Part shown: positions 23,151 through 34,134 of the stretch, piece after piece
Layout of the letters: each line of letters opens with the position of its first letter
Position numbering within the stretch: position 1 is the first letter of the stretch
Assembly: GCA_963576565.1 (NCBI GenBank)
Contig: OY755045.1
Location: forward strand, 43,542,409 to 43,606,408
Origin: Aspidapion aeneum
Taxonomy: Eukaryota; Arthropoda; Insecta; Coleoptera; Brentidae
Reading direction: 5' to 3'
DNA length: 64,000 bases
Made by a program: the position numbers and the translations under genes
The notes under the pieces: model-generated
Told to the model about the DNA's origin: nothing
The model's input: only the letters and a program-made list of their open reading frames with translations
Database searches by the model: none

Positions 23151-23165
23151 GTTAGAATCGGACCT

Positions 23166-23440
23166 GATATACATGATAGTTAAAAGCTATAGGATTCATT
23201 GACTGCTTGCTGTGCTTAATGTGTGTAAGAGAGAAGTAAAAGAGAGAAAAATATATTTTGGTATTTTGAAATATTTTTCGCTGTTTCAGATCCGTATTCG
23301 GACACCAGTGGGAAAGTAGGGGAATACATCGTGACTTATCGTCTTCACAAAGTTTTTCGTCATTCCGTCGTGTGCAGCGAAACAGATGAGAAGTGTGTAT
23401 TTGTTTTACACGCAAATTCTAGCTCAAGCCTTGCCGCATA
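23166..23440. repeat. Dispersed repeat, copy 1 (second copy at 30785-31060)
   Basis: From GTTAAAAGCTATAGGATTCA to ATTCTAGCTCAAGCC the segment is colinear with 30785-31060 at high similarity. Landmarks are CTGCTTGCTGTGC, CAGTGGGAAAGTA, CGTGAC and GTCTTCAC. It is not clearly coding in either copy; the minus frame at 23152-23415 is not conserved as protein. Confidence 0.75.
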
Positions 23441-23607
23441 TTACATTTAGCCTTTAGGAAACAGTACATATGTTTTAATGGTATTTGACAAATATATTTG
23501 TTGTCGCGTTTGTGGGAAGAGATATTCCAAGCCGTAGTACGGTCAAAAAATAGTGGCCCATTTCCAACGAACAGAATGTGTCAATTTTTGCCACAAAAGC
23601 AATGATC

Positions 23608-23872
23608 TAGCTCCCTTATTGGGGGATCATGGGGCAACAAAATTTTTACTGAATGGTTCCATTTACTTCAGGAACTTGTAGGCTAAAATTCCATTACATC
23701 ACATTATTGGAAGTGCGTAGTCCTTTAAAAAACTATGGTAAATGTGATTTTTTAGCCCTAGCTCCCTTCTTGAGGGGCAAGGGGAACTAAAATTTTTTCT
23801 AAATGGTTGCATTTACTTCGCGAACATATGAGCCAAACTTCATTAAAATCACATTATTAGAAGTGCGTGGTC
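23608..23872. repeat. Two tandem units of about 149 bp
   Basis: Units 23608-23725 and 23757-23872 share CTAGCTCCCTT, GGGGCAA/GGGGAAC, AAAATTTTT, AATGGTT, CATTTACTTC, CATCACATTATTGGAAGTGCG-type wording with about one difference in six bases. Confidence 0.7.
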
Positions 23873-23946
23873 ATTAATTACGTGACCAATTAATATTTTA
23901 GACACATTTCTAGGTTACGAGCACTTTAAATAAAACAAATTAATAA

Positions 23947-24088
23947 TATATATTAATTACTTTTTTGTTATTAATTTAAAAAAATTAAATAATATTTATA
24001 ATGTTCTATTACTTCGCGCTAAGTAATAGAACATTATAAATATTATTTAATTTTTTTAAATTAATAACAAAAAAGTAATTAATATATA
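23947..24088. repeat. Perfect long palindrome: 68-bp arms, 6-base loop
   Basis: Arms 23947-24014 and 24021-24088 are exact reverse complements with no mismatch, separated by CGCGCT. The sequence is almost wholly A/T apart from the loop and a TTCTATTACTT segment beside it. Just outside the arms the symmetry stops. Nothing coding. Confidence 0.95.
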
Positions 24089-24179
24089 AAAAAAATTAAA
24101 AAATTGCAAAATGAACCTTAAAATAAAATTAACAAAAAAAATTTGGTCAAAAAGAAAACAATAGAAAATAGAATAGAAG

Positions 24180-24945
24180 AAAAGAATTTAAACAAAACGT
24201 AGTTTTATCGAACCGTGAAATGCTGTAAAATAATATGGCCGAAAATAATTTAGACAAAGCGTAATTTCGCCGATCCGAAAAAATGACGAAACGTTGTCAA
24301 GTGTACTGTTACATCATACTAGCCTCACCTATGACCCTATCCAAACCTAACCTGTCAGTGCCAATTCAACGAATTTAGCCTTTAGTTTCGCCTTTTCTAC
24401 GGTTCGATTTTTTTCGTTTCGACATTACTACGTTTCGATGGTTTTGTGTTTCTTCTCCGTTTCACGCGCTTAATTTTCGACTATATTTTCGAGATTTTTA
24501 CGGATCATCAAAATTACGATTCGTCTAAATTATTTTCGACTATACTATTTTGGACAATTTTACGGATGGGCAAAAATACGTTTCGCTTGAATTGCTTTCT
24601 TCTCCTTTGTTTTTGGTTTTTTTGATTTTTCGACTTTTTTGATTCGATTTTTTTACTGTTCGATCATTCTGCTAATCGACCTAACTCTATTTCGATAATT
24701 TTACGTTTCGATGCTTTTGTTTCGAAATTTTTACGGATCGACGAAATAACGCTTCCTCTAAATTATTTTCTACTATATTATGTTCGACAATTTTACGGAT
24801 CAACAAAACTACGTTTCGTTTAAATTATTTTCGTCTATTTTACTTTCTATTGTATTATGTTCTACCAAATTACGGTTCGACAATTTTGTTTCGATCATTT
24901 TACGTTTCGAAAAAATTCCTTTCGATGTTTTTGTGGCACCCCCTA
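24180..24945. repeat. Degenerate array of TTTCGA / TTTACGGATC motifs
   Basis: Short phrases recur many times with variation: TTTTACGGATC, CTACGTTTCG, TAAATTATTTTCG, TTCGACAATTTTACG, and their reverse complements at the left end (GAAAATAATTTAGACAAAGC). Spacing is irregular, about 50-110 bases between matching phrases. The right side meets GTGGCACCCCCTATAAAG at 24940. The plus frame 24780-25118 runs across it and is not a gene. Confidence 0.6.
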
Positions 24946-25387
24946 TAAAGCAATTTATTACCTATACCTATTTTAAATTAAAAAACGTTTATTTAATTCT
25001 TGGACACCCTTCAATTATAAATCCATCAAAACATAATTCAGCAAAATTAACTTCTCACATTAATCTCTCGCCTCAATATAAGCAAACCATAAAATTGCAA
25101 ATCCTAATAAGGATTTAGGATTTACTTTAATTCATCCTTTTTGTCCAAATTGTAAAGGCTTTGCCTGGGAAAACCAAGGCTATGTCTCCAAGTGCAACTG
25201 AACAGAATCCAAATAACTTTTGAATTTATGTAAATCGGGCTTAAGTTCTTCTTAAAGTTAATTGTTTGTTTATAGGTGCGAGATTTAAGGGTTTAGGGGC
25301 TCATTAGTATTAGACTGACTGGCGCCGATAATGCCAGGTTGTGCCTTCTCGTATATCTTTTTTTTTTATAAAACATCATATAATTTT
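24946..25387. other. Non-coding, nothing recognised
   Basis: AT-rich DNA with short runs of T; no family likeness on either strand. Confidence 0.5.
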
Positions 25388-25439
25388 TCAAGGGGTGGAT
25401 CGTTCGTTTATTAGTTCTCTTCGTTTAGAATCAAACAGA

Positions 25440-25826
25440 GAGCGCTAAAGAGGAGGTGTCAGGCAGGGTGACACACTATCCATTAAACTATTTAACCAGG
25501 AACTAGATGTTTTTGAAAACATAGATTGGGAAGAAATAGGTATCAAAGTAAACGGACAATACTTCAGCCACCTAAGATATGCTGATGATATCGTCTTAAT
25601 AAAAGATAAGAAAGAAGAACTGATAAAAATGCTGGAAGAACTGGATACAGCAGCTAAAAATATGGGCTTGAGTATGAACTATAGTAAAACTAAAATCATA
25701 ACAAACACAGATGAAGATATCATCAGAATAAACCAAGAGACAAATTATAAAACTAAAAAAGAAAAAGAAACATTCGGTAAATTAAGCTACATATTAAAAA
25801 ATACTCTGCCAATATATGGGCCCCTA
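25440..25826 (+). pseudogene. Non-LTR family 2, copy B, RT fragment (5' part)
   Basis: It begins with a GGVRQGDTLSIKLFNQELDV-like motif, continues with WEEIGIKVNGQYFSHLRYADD (YADD at 25578-25589) and then ML EELDTAAKNMGLSMNYSKTKI at 25629 onward. The open frame 25629-25838 is the tail of this reverse transcriptase. The matching segment in copy A is 12340-12790. Upstream RT motifs are absent, so the copy is 5'-truncated. It stops at about 25815 where a different repeat begins. Confidence 0.8.
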
Positions 25827-26360
25827 AGCTCACACTAGGTACTATAGTTATAGTGTACGTGTGAGCTAATATAACTAAAAACTGAAATATATTTTATTTA
25901 ACTCCAGACTAAATTACCTTTTGTTTGATACCACACAAGCCATGTTTTGACTTAAACTCAAATTTTTGAAATCTACCCCCACCCTTAAAAAAAACAACAA
26001 ACTAAAATGTATTTTGTTAAAGTCCGGACTCAATTACCTTTCGTTTGATATCACACACGCCATATTTTCACTTAAACTCTAATTTTTAAAATATACCCCC
26101 ACCCTTTTTTTTAAATAAATTAAAATGTTTTTTGTTTAACTGCAGACTCAATTACCTTTCGTTTGATATCACACACGCCATATTTTCACATAAACTCTAA
26201 TTTTTGAAATCTACCCCCACCCTTTTATTTGGTTTCTGTTCGGTGGATTTTGTTCATTTTTAAATGGGACCATCTCGACCCAAGACCCAGCCTAGGTACC
26301 AAATTTCATTAAAATCGGCCAAGCGGTTTTTGAGTTATGCGCGTTGGTCGTTACAGACAT

Positions 26361-26398
<38 letters not shown>

Positions 26399-26536
26399 GG
26401 CGCAACAAAAAAGTTTCAAAATCATCTGAAACGCAAAGATATATAAAAATTTTTGAAATCGGAGCAACTTTTTTTTTCTCGAAAAAATTAGGATCACCAT
26501 AGCTCACACTACTATAGTATAGTATTTGTGTGAGCT
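25827..26536. mobile_element. Palindrome-ended repeat with 3 x 119-bp core and (ACAG)n, Helentron-like
   Basis: Each end is a short palindrome of the form AGCTCACAC...GTGTGAGCT (25827-25867 and 26500-26536), present as direct copies. Inside are three tandem units of about 119 bp (ATTACCTTTCGTTTGATA...TACCCCCACCCTT), then CAAATTTCATTAAAATCGG, CCAAGCGGTTTTTGAGTTAT and an (ACAG)n run at 26360-26399. This mixture of palindromic ends, tandem core and microsatellite is what non-autonomous Helentrons (DINE-like) often show in insects. It is inserted in LINE family 2 copy B. Confidence 0.6.
26360..26399 (+). repeat. (ACAG)n microsatellite
   Basis: CAGACATACAGACAGACAG continuing as about nine tandem ACAG units, inside the palindrome-ended repeat. 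Confidence 0.9.
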
Positions 26537-26544
26537 AATAAAAA

Positions 26545-26995
26545 ATAAACTGAACTTACCTATGGATCCGAGACCTGGATACTTACAAAGTTAAACATGG
26601 ATAAGGTAACAAAAGCCCATGGATCGATGGAAAGACAAATGTTACATGTAAAACTAACAGATAGAAAAAGGGATAAATGGATAAGAAATAAAACAAAAAA
26701 AAGTAAGGGATGTCAGACGTGAAGTAGCAAAATTTAATTGGAAATTTACCGGTCATAATATCAAACAGAAAAACTATTGATGGAACAAATGTATTGTAAA
26801 CTGGAGACCTTGGAAAAATAAAAGAAGTAGATGAAGACTCCGAATAAGATGGGCGGACGATTTGAAGAAACATGCGGGAACTAGATGGATAAGCACGACA
26901 GACAGAGAAGAGTGGAAGATATTGGGGGAGTCCTATGTCTAAAGATGCATCGAAGAAAGCTAAATAGATAGATAGATAGAGAGTTTCTTGGTTAA
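26545..26995 (+). pseudogene. Non-LTR family 2, copy B, 3' part with (TAGA)n tail
   Basis: LINE sequence resumes at CTTACCTATGGATCCGAGAC, proceeds through ATGGAAAGACAA..., GATAAGAAATAAAACAAA and the C-terminal region near 26890-26940 (GAAGAGTGGAAGATATTGGG), and ends in CTAAATAGATAGATAGATAG. Colinear with 12800-13220. Stops occur in all frames. The minus-strand frame 26583-27071 is a shadow of this. Confidence 0.8.
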
Positions 26996-27063
26996 TCGCT
27001 GTTTGTTTGATTGTCGTATTTAAACGAAGAGAATTAATAACCGAACGGTCCACCCCTTCAAGA

Positions 27064-27552
27064 AGTCTCAAGTTTTAAATATCTAAATTTTTAATCGTAA
27101 ACTAATTAACATTATTTCTTTAATCCTAAATTATGACAAATTATCCAACAACTAAAAACAACACTGCTTGTTTTATCTACTCAAAAATCATAACTGATTT
27201 GTTAATGTAATAGTTATTGTTTTTATTATGATTTCTAATAGTGCCTGACCCAATAGTTCACATGGTTTTACTTGATTGAGTCGTAGTATTAGCTCACTAT
27301 TATCTAGACGTCTTGCTTTTATGTTAATATGCTTATGAAATCTTTCTTTGTGACTTTTTACAAATACTTTGGTGGTTTCGTCAATAGTTTCTATATCTTA
27401 ATCTCGGTTTTGATCACAAATTTCTTTGTGCTTTATTTCAGGATCTTTATGTTATTTGACTAGATGACACGGTCTCTTTTTTTCACTTTTACCAAAATTC
27501 TAAATTATGGACTAACGAGTTGTTATTATCCAGTTCAAGTTGTAAAGATGAA
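27064..27552. other. Non-coding, nothing recognised
   Basis: AT-rich; the plus frame beginning 27464 runs into the antisense LINE and is a shadow. Confidence 0.5.
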
Positions 27553-28425
27553 ATATATCCCTATCTATCTATCTATCTGTTTAGTCTTTTACCACTCTTC
27601 TTTTTCTGTCCCCATGTTCAACCATCTAGTTCTCGCATGTTTCTTCAAATCGTCTGCCCATTTAATTTGGGGTGTTTCTGAATGTAATGTAACTGAATTT
27701 GCCGAATGTTGCCCGGCCAGTCTTACTCGTCTCTTGATTTCAGCTGTTTTTTTTTTTAGTTTAACAATTTATTTATTTATGTTATGATTTTAGTTTTAAT
27801 GTAGTTCATCCTCAAGTCTATATTTTTTGCTGCTGTATCCAGTTCTTGCAGCATTTTTATAAGTTCTTCTTTCTTGTCTGTTATTAAGGGGATATCGTCA
27901 GCATATCTTTGGTGGTTCAAGTATTGTCCGCTTACTTTGATGCCTATTTCTTGCCAATCTTTTAAAAAACATCTTTTAGAGCCTGGTTAAATAGTTTATA
28001 GGATGTTGTGTCACCCTGCCTGACACCTTTTCTCATGCGGACTGGCTTGATTTCTTTGTGGATTTTGATTCATGTTGTTGCTTTGCTATATATTGGCTAT
28101 TAAATCTCTGTATTTGCGATCTATTTGGCTAGTAATTAAAGATGCATTTACTGCTCAGTGTTGAATGTTATCGAAAGCTTTTTTCAAAGTCTATAACGCA
28201 ATATATAGTGTAATGTTGTATTCGTTGGCTCGTTCTATGAGGATTTTCATGGTTAACAGGTTGTCAATTGTACTGAAACCATTACTGAAGCCTGCTTGTT
28301 CTTTTGATTGACATCGTTCAAATTTTGTTGTTAGTTTATCTGTTAATATTCTCGTGTAAAACTTATAAATTAAATTGAGGAGTGTCGAAGTCGATAGTTT
28401 TTTAGTGTCTCCCTATAGCTCTTTC
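27553..28425 (-). mobile_element. Non-LTR retrotransposon, family 2, copy C (antisense)
   Basis: The tail appears first on the plus strand as (TATC)n at 27561-27580. Reading the minus strand from 28425 gives YRLRHSSIQFNL-like broken RT, KPTFQQAGF equivalents (EQAGFSNGFSTIDNLLTMKI around 28300-28250), the KAFDNIQH motif near 28170, RRQGDTTSYKLF near 28015, and YADD at 27905-27894 followed by KKELIKMLQELDTAAKNIDL. Many frameshifts; the thumb region is shortened relative to copy A. No intact frame. Confidence 0.8.
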
Positions 28426-29012
28426 TTATTTGATATCCCGTTGTTGCATAAAGACTTAGTTATTTGCTGCAGAGAAATTATCAGAATTGTTAAAATTTGT
28501 TGTTTTGCTTATTTGATATTTCTTTTTAAAATCAAACATAAAAATTAAAGGTTATATTGTAAAAGCGCGTTTGCTTAAGGTCCAGCAGGAACTGCTACAT
28601 GTGTACATGAAATCAAGTAATCAACGATAAATTTGTTGATATTGCTGTATAGATCTGTCGCAGCAAATATTTTTGAGCAGTCGAGAGCTGCGGAGATTGA
28701 AATTGAAAATAATATAAAACAAACTAAAGTTTTGCAGAGATTCCTATTAATTTGTTTTCTCACACCCACACATCAAGTCCTGAAGTCGCATATACATGTA
28801 TCATACAAACGAAAGAGTTATACGACTTGTACGTCTGCTCGATAACATAATTGATAGCCGGTCGTATTGTAAGACAAGTTGCCGCAGAAATTATGACGGT
28901 TGTTTTCAACCAGCGCCAACTTCAATTAATAAATTTGAGTTTTAAGAGCTGTTGACTTAGGTACCTACAATACATATGATTTAAATTGTACGTATTATAA
29001 AACTAACCTAAT
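28426..29012. other. Non-coding, nothing recognised
   Basis: Overlapping short frames at 28575-28845 on both strands have no family likeness. Confidence 0.5.
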
Positions 29013-29655
29013 CTTCCCATTTAATAAAGTTAATAGTTGTTAACGGATGCCATTAAATACTACCTATTATTGGTGTCTCGCAATATAAATATAACCTTAA
29101 ATTTTTGACAATTCTCAAGTAATGTAGTGACGTAACGGAGTATGTCCCCAAACCACGAAAACTGACGCATGCGCAGTTAACTAAATCTTATCTAATTGAA
29201 AAAAGAATATTAATTATGGGTGGACGCCATGTTTGTTGTTTATTTACATTTTGCCGTGTTTATCGTGTAAAATTGTGCTTTTTTCTGTGAAAAATTGGAT
29301 ATAATTCACGTAAATGATGTGCGGCAAAGAAAAATGTCCTGGAGAAGTTAGGGAGTGCCATTCCATAGGTAAGTACTTGTATTTTTCTTTATAAATTGTT
29401 AATAAAGTTAAGAGTTGTTTATGGATATCTACAATAAATCTGCACAATTAATTCTAGATAAACTACAAATATAATCCGTAGTTTGACAAATTTTCACCCC
29501 ATCAACCACTTTTAATAAAACTAAATAAATATAACCTTACATTTTTGACAATTCTCAAATAATGTAGTGATGTAATGAATTATGTCTCAAAACCACCACA
29601 ACCGACGCATGCGCGGTTACCTAAATCCTGTCTAACCGAAAAAGATTAAGAATTA
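29013..29655. repeat. Direct repeats of about 120-160 bp bracketing a possible exon
   Basis: 29018-29180 and 29398-29650 share AATAAAGTTAATAGTTGTT-type starts, AAATATAACCTTAAATTTTT, GACAATTCTCAAGTAATGTA, GTGACGTAA and GACGCATGCGCAGTTA. A related GATGCATGCGCAGTTACCTG lies near 45256. Spacing and divergence suggest a duplicated transposon segment. Confidence 0.6.
29314..29368 (+). CDS. Possible short first exon (18 codons) before a splice donor
   Basis: ATGATGTGCGGCAAAGAAAA begins a frame reading MMCGKEKCPGEVRECHSI, which stops being open after ATAG|GTAAGT, a consensus donor at 29369. The exon would be phase 1. The sequence upstream (GGACGCCATGTTTG, then short TA-rich leader) has the look of a gene start. 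It lies between direct repeats, so it may be the first exon of a transposon gene. No family can be named from 18 residues and the continuation was not found. Confidence 0.3.
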
Positions 29656-30784
29656 AATTAGGTCCTGGCCTCAAGCATCAAAAATTCAGGATTTTCGACC
29701 TCCACCCTCCCTCGTAACGCGCTATCAAGAAAAAACACATTCAAATATCATTGAGTGTAACACAAAACCAAACACCCCCCTAACCCCCTTGAGCGTTACG
29801 TAATTTAAGGATTGGCCCTTATAACAAGCGTTGGGTAAATTTACCATCAATTTTGAACCTGCTTATTGTAAGCTTGACATATGGGTTTGTTCAGAAACAT
29901 TTATTTTGCCAATTTGGCGTTTGCTTAAGCCAAAGTGGCATTGAAATTTGATCACGTACCTTGGCAGTTACAAGCTGCGACGCAATTGTTTGGAAGTTAA
30001 AGGTTAGAGTAAATATTTTTTTTGTCTTCGGTCGCTTTGGATAAAATAATTGTGCACTAGGCCGGCTATGGTGCTAAAGATACCAAAAACACTCTCCTTC
30101 TTCCAAAATTAATACTTTTTCCATACGCCTTTATAACTTAAAATTGGCCATTGTAAATGGGTCCGCAGATTACGCTTGTTCGAAATTGATTGCACTGCTT
30201 GACGGTCGTATTCGATTAAAACTCCACTGAGACAATTTTTGACAGCACCAAAACCATTTCAGTTGATCGCCAGAGTGGCGCACTAACGTTCTCAAATCAA
30301 GAAAATATCGCTATAAATACATCTTGCGTTTAGCATATCAGTCCCAAAAATCAAACTAAAGTGTCTCGAATTTTGACTAATTAAATCCGAATCGTGTCCT
30401 TCGATTATGCTAAAAGTCTTTAAGGAACACGGAAGGCATACAAAAATGTCGGAATGAGCGAATATGACAAAACAACAATGGAACATAGTTTGCGTGTTGT
30501 GTTTTATGAATTCACTCGAATGGACGTAAATCGTGTTTTATTTCTCCATTTTTTTAAAAGCTATGAAAAATTTGTGTCAAGTATCGATTTTTAATGTTCC
30601 GAGTTGGATCCACAAATCATGTTTTTTTATTGAATGCCATGTCTGAAATTTAAACTTAAAAACTAGTTCGAAAGCAAGGTATGTCCACCAAATACTAATC
30701 AGTGGCGTTGGGTGAAATTTACCTTATCGCCAGCTCTGAATACTTCAATAGTCTGTTTTATAAATCTACTGGCAATATAACCTT
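29656..30784. other. Non-coding, nothing recognised
   Basis: The minus frame 30292-30486 has no family likeness. No repeats were matched elsewhere in the window. Confidence 0.5.
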
Positions 30785-31044
30785 ATACAACATGGTTAAA
30801 AGCTATAGGATTCATATACTGCTTGCTGTGCCTAATATGTGTAAGAGAAAATTAAAATAGAAAATAATATATTTTGGGCGGTGTCTAAAAATATTTTTTG
30901 CTGTTTTAGACCGGTATTTGGGCTGTCAGTGGGAAAGTACGGCAATATATCGTGACCTCTCGTCTTCACGAAGTTTTCCGTCATTACGATGTGTACAGCA
31001 AAACAGGTGAGAAGTGGTTATTTGCTTTTCACGTAAATTCTAGC
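30785..31044. repeat. Dispersed repeat, copy 2
   Basis: Colinear with 23166-23440 from GTTAAAAGCTATAGGATTCA to TCTAGCTCAAGCCATGCC. Both copies are in the same orientation. Confidence 0.75.
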
Positions 31045-31332
31045 TCAAGCCATGCCCCATAAAATTATTAGTTTCTTCATTTCTTCCTTTATTCTCCTAT
31101 AAAATTTTCTACCGCCTATTCGATAATGTCGGTCCAACAGTATTTTAATTTTTCGTTTCAGTGCGTCCCTCCTTTTACGGAGGATTGTTCTGGCTGCCTC
31201 CAATGGCTTCTGGTTGTGCATTTGGTCTGGTATGTCTCTGAAGATACAGTTCTCTGGATTTATTCTTTTGTCACTCTTCTGCATTCTTCATCATACCATT
31301 CCTCGTTTCTTTACGTAGCTTTTACTCACTAA
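31045..31332 (-). pseudogene. Non-LTR retrotransposon linker fragment
   Basis: On the minus strand, just upstream of the open frame, RNEEWYDEECRRVTK is readable at about 31320-31275. The 79-residue frame follows with LEAARTILRKRRDALKRKIK, and GRKFYRRIKEEMKK. EEWYDEEC with a long Lys/Arg helix leading to KFYRRI is the usual text between the endonuclease and reverse transcriptase of RTE-like elements. Neither the endonuclease nor the RT is attached, so this is an isolated scrap. It could belong to family 2, whose other copies lack this part. Confidence 0.6.
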
Positions 31333-31975
31333 TTTTTGCTGCAATGGTGTATGTTGAATATTATTTTGTTTAATTTTAAAATTATCTAAATATACAAAAA
31401 TTGGATGGGTGTACCCACACGCAATGCATTTTATATTTTTTCTATAAATACAGGTTTTTTCGAAGCCGATGGCCTAGCTGTGATAATTTTTTTGTTAATA
31501 ACAATAATATCAGTAGTTTCTCGTTTCCGACATGCAATTCACAACACGCTGTATTGCAATGGGTGGTTCATTATTTTTTTTTTGCCTAATTTGAGTAAAC
31601 CGTGATCATTGTTTTGTTCTTGATCAATGCAAAAATAAATTGGATACTAGTTGTCATTTGTGACTTCCTATTCTATTATCAATAATTATATATCAAAAAA
31701 CTTAGAATTTTCCTGTGGAGCTGCGTGATAAATAATAATTTGTGAAACAACACATAATTTTTTTAAATACTTATTTCTGTACTCTAATTTTCTCCGCCAA
31801 TTATAAAATTCACATTAGCAATTCTTTTAAAATAATTACAACATATTCGCAATACGCGTTGAATATTTATCAGTTGCCGTGTTAGACACGTCATCTAATT
31901 CACATTCCGGAACATTGATAACATCGCTATCTAAATCTGCTATTTGTAAATTTTACACATTTACACTCTTGAGTT
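31333..31975. other. Non-coding AT-rich DNA
   Basis: Two overlapping hydrophobic frames at 31401-31605 lie in low-complexity T-rich DNA and have no family likeness. Confidence 0.5.
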
Positions 31976-31979
31976 CGTT

Positions 31980-33640
31980 CCATCAAGACACTGGACAGTC
32001 GTAAAATCGTACGAAAAATCCAAATGCCGCGCAGAACAAACCGAGAACTGTCTTAAAATAGGTTTTGTCAGATGAGACGACCAAATAGCTAGTCGAAAGA
32101 AACAAATGCTTTTCGCGTAGTGATAAGCAGTCTTCCATCAGGCCGTTCGACAGTCATAAAACCGTCCGAAAAATTCCAAAGCCTGCGCAATGCAGTACGA
32201 GGAACGACCAAATTAACTGTCCAAAAAACGAATGCTGTTGGCGTAGTGATCTATTTACTTCAGGCATGTGATCATATGCGAGAGAGGTAAATTGAAAGTC
32301 ACGTGACTAAAAGAGAGGGTAGGTTTCTTCGTCTCGCGTAAAGGTAGATCGAAGGCAAAGTGGGAATTCGAGAGCTCCAAATTAAAATTGCACACAGAAA
32401 CACAGAAAAAAAGAACTTTGTGAATAACTTCGCAAAATTGCCTATTGTATGTAAATTGTATTTAAAAAATTACGGCTACACTATATTTACTTATTACACA
32501 TTTTTTTATAAAATTACATAGGATTATCAGCATACATTTTTAATGTTAGTTCTTTAAAATGCAGATAAAATTACATTAATTTAATTTATATTCACAAACT
32601 ATAAACCACTAGAGACTGCATAATAAACTAAATAAACAAAATTGCATTAGCACATATTTTTGGGCGAGACTTGTGAAAAAATATTTATTTTTTGTAATGT
32701 CATAAGTTTTATGTGAAATTTATATATTTATTTATTTGTATTTTTAATTTGATTTTTACAAAATATCTGTGAAATTACCTACATATTATAGAAAGCCTTA
32801 ATATTCACAAAGTTTTGGTGATTTTATTAATTTTTTAGGAAATAGAGATCGTGATACTTCTAATAAGTTAGAAAAATCACATTTTGTAGCTTGTACTTTG
32901 GTAGGTATATATAGTTAATGACCTTAATGTCGATGCCTTAAAGCGAAGTCGGTTATTCTTTGGTGTAAAATTTCACATCCGGTGTTCGCCTCTTCTTTTA
33001 ACTTTTGGTTCACAGGTCACCTGGATTTCCTGCGATCAGGGTAAACCCTTATGTTTATATTCCTATCCAATCACCTGCTAAACTGGTTTTTCCTTTTCTA
33101 AGCAGGTTACCCTATGGTCAGTATAACTTTTTTCCATGTGGTATACCTGCAACATGCCGCAGTCCCGTAGAAATAAAAATTAAGAAGCTCTTGCAAAAAA
33201 ATCAACAGATGCTGCAGATGTTGCACAATTTTTTTTGGAAATTTAAACATTTTTTTATATTTACGTGGCTCACCCGGCATTTTGTCATGTGTTAAAATTG
33301 GTTGTAAAACTCAATTTATTTTGACAATTTAATTTTTTGAGTTATTCACTGGTTTTTGAATTTTTTCAGACAAATGTAAATTTTATGTAATTTTATGGTA
33401 TATTTTTATCTCAGGTGTACAGGTACAATGTTTCCAGTGCAACATATGACAATCTCAGACAAAGAAAAGGGAGAGAGGAAACATTTTTAATGCGCCTGTC
33501 TTCAATTCTTGTATTTCAAAGGAGTCGTTTAGGTGGCTTGATGGAATGGAAAACTAACTGTCCGATAACAGTACGTCGACCTGGAACGAAAATAGGATTT
33601 TTCGGACGGTTTTATGACTCTCGAACGGCCTGATAGAACG
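31980..33640. mobile_element. Candidate inverted-repeat element with GACAGTCATAAAACCGTCCG ends
   Basis: AGGCCGTTCGACAGTCATAA and AACCGTCCGAAAAATTCC at 32142-32180 (and a diverged version at 31985-32025) are mirrored at 33590-33634 (GGATTTTTCGGACGGTTTTA, TGACTCTCGAACGGCCTGAT). Subterminal AACTGTCC motifs are also mirrored. The right-end module recurs in direct orientation at 38880-39010. No transposase is seen in the interior. Confidence 0.55.
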
Positions 33641-34134
33641 AAGCTGATAGATTTACTTCAGACATGTGATCATATGCAAGAGAGTTAAAATCAAAGACAA
33701 AGCACGAACTCGAGAGCTATAAATTAATAAGAGATTTGTGAAGTACTTTGCGAAATTGCTTATTGTATGTAAATTTTATTTTAAAAAAGTATGCCCACAT
33801 TAGTTTTGTCTCTTCTCTTATACATTTTTTTGTAAAATTACATCAGAATTATTAGAACAAATTTCTCATTCTTTAAAATGCAGATCAAATTACAGTAATT
33901 TAATTTATATTCACAAACTATAAACCCCCATAGACTGCTTAATATACTTAAAATATATATACCAAAAATTCAAACCAACTTGCATTAGCATCTATTTTGA
34001 ACTGAAACTTGTGATAAAATGTTTATTTTTTGTAATATCACAAGTTTTATAAGAAATTTTAATATTATTTATATTTTGTAATTTAATTTTTACAAAATAT
34101 GTGTAAAATTACCTACATGTTATAGAAAGCTTCA

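Larger units (their letters stand above)
25388..27063. mobile_element. Composite unit bounded by GGGGTGGA inverted repeats, containing LINE family 2 fragments
   Basis: AAGGGGTGGATCGTTCG, then TTATTAGTTCTCTTCGTTTA, at 25388-25428 is mirrored at about 27022-27063 (TAAACGAAGAGAATTAATAA, CGAACGGTCCACCCCTT). The similarity continues inward some 15-20 bases. Between them lie two parts of LINE family 2 and a nested palindrome-ended repeat. It may be a foldback element that received a LINE insertion; the alternative is two oppositely oriented solo ends. Confidence 0.55.

Noticed and set aside
23608..23872. Spaced repeats considered as a CRISPR-like array
   Set aside because: Only two long diverged units, no regular short repeats with unique spacers, and the DNA is eukaryotic.
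26583..27071. 162-codon minus-strand frame
   Set aside because: Antisense of the LINE family 2 3' part, whose plus-strand reading matches other copies.
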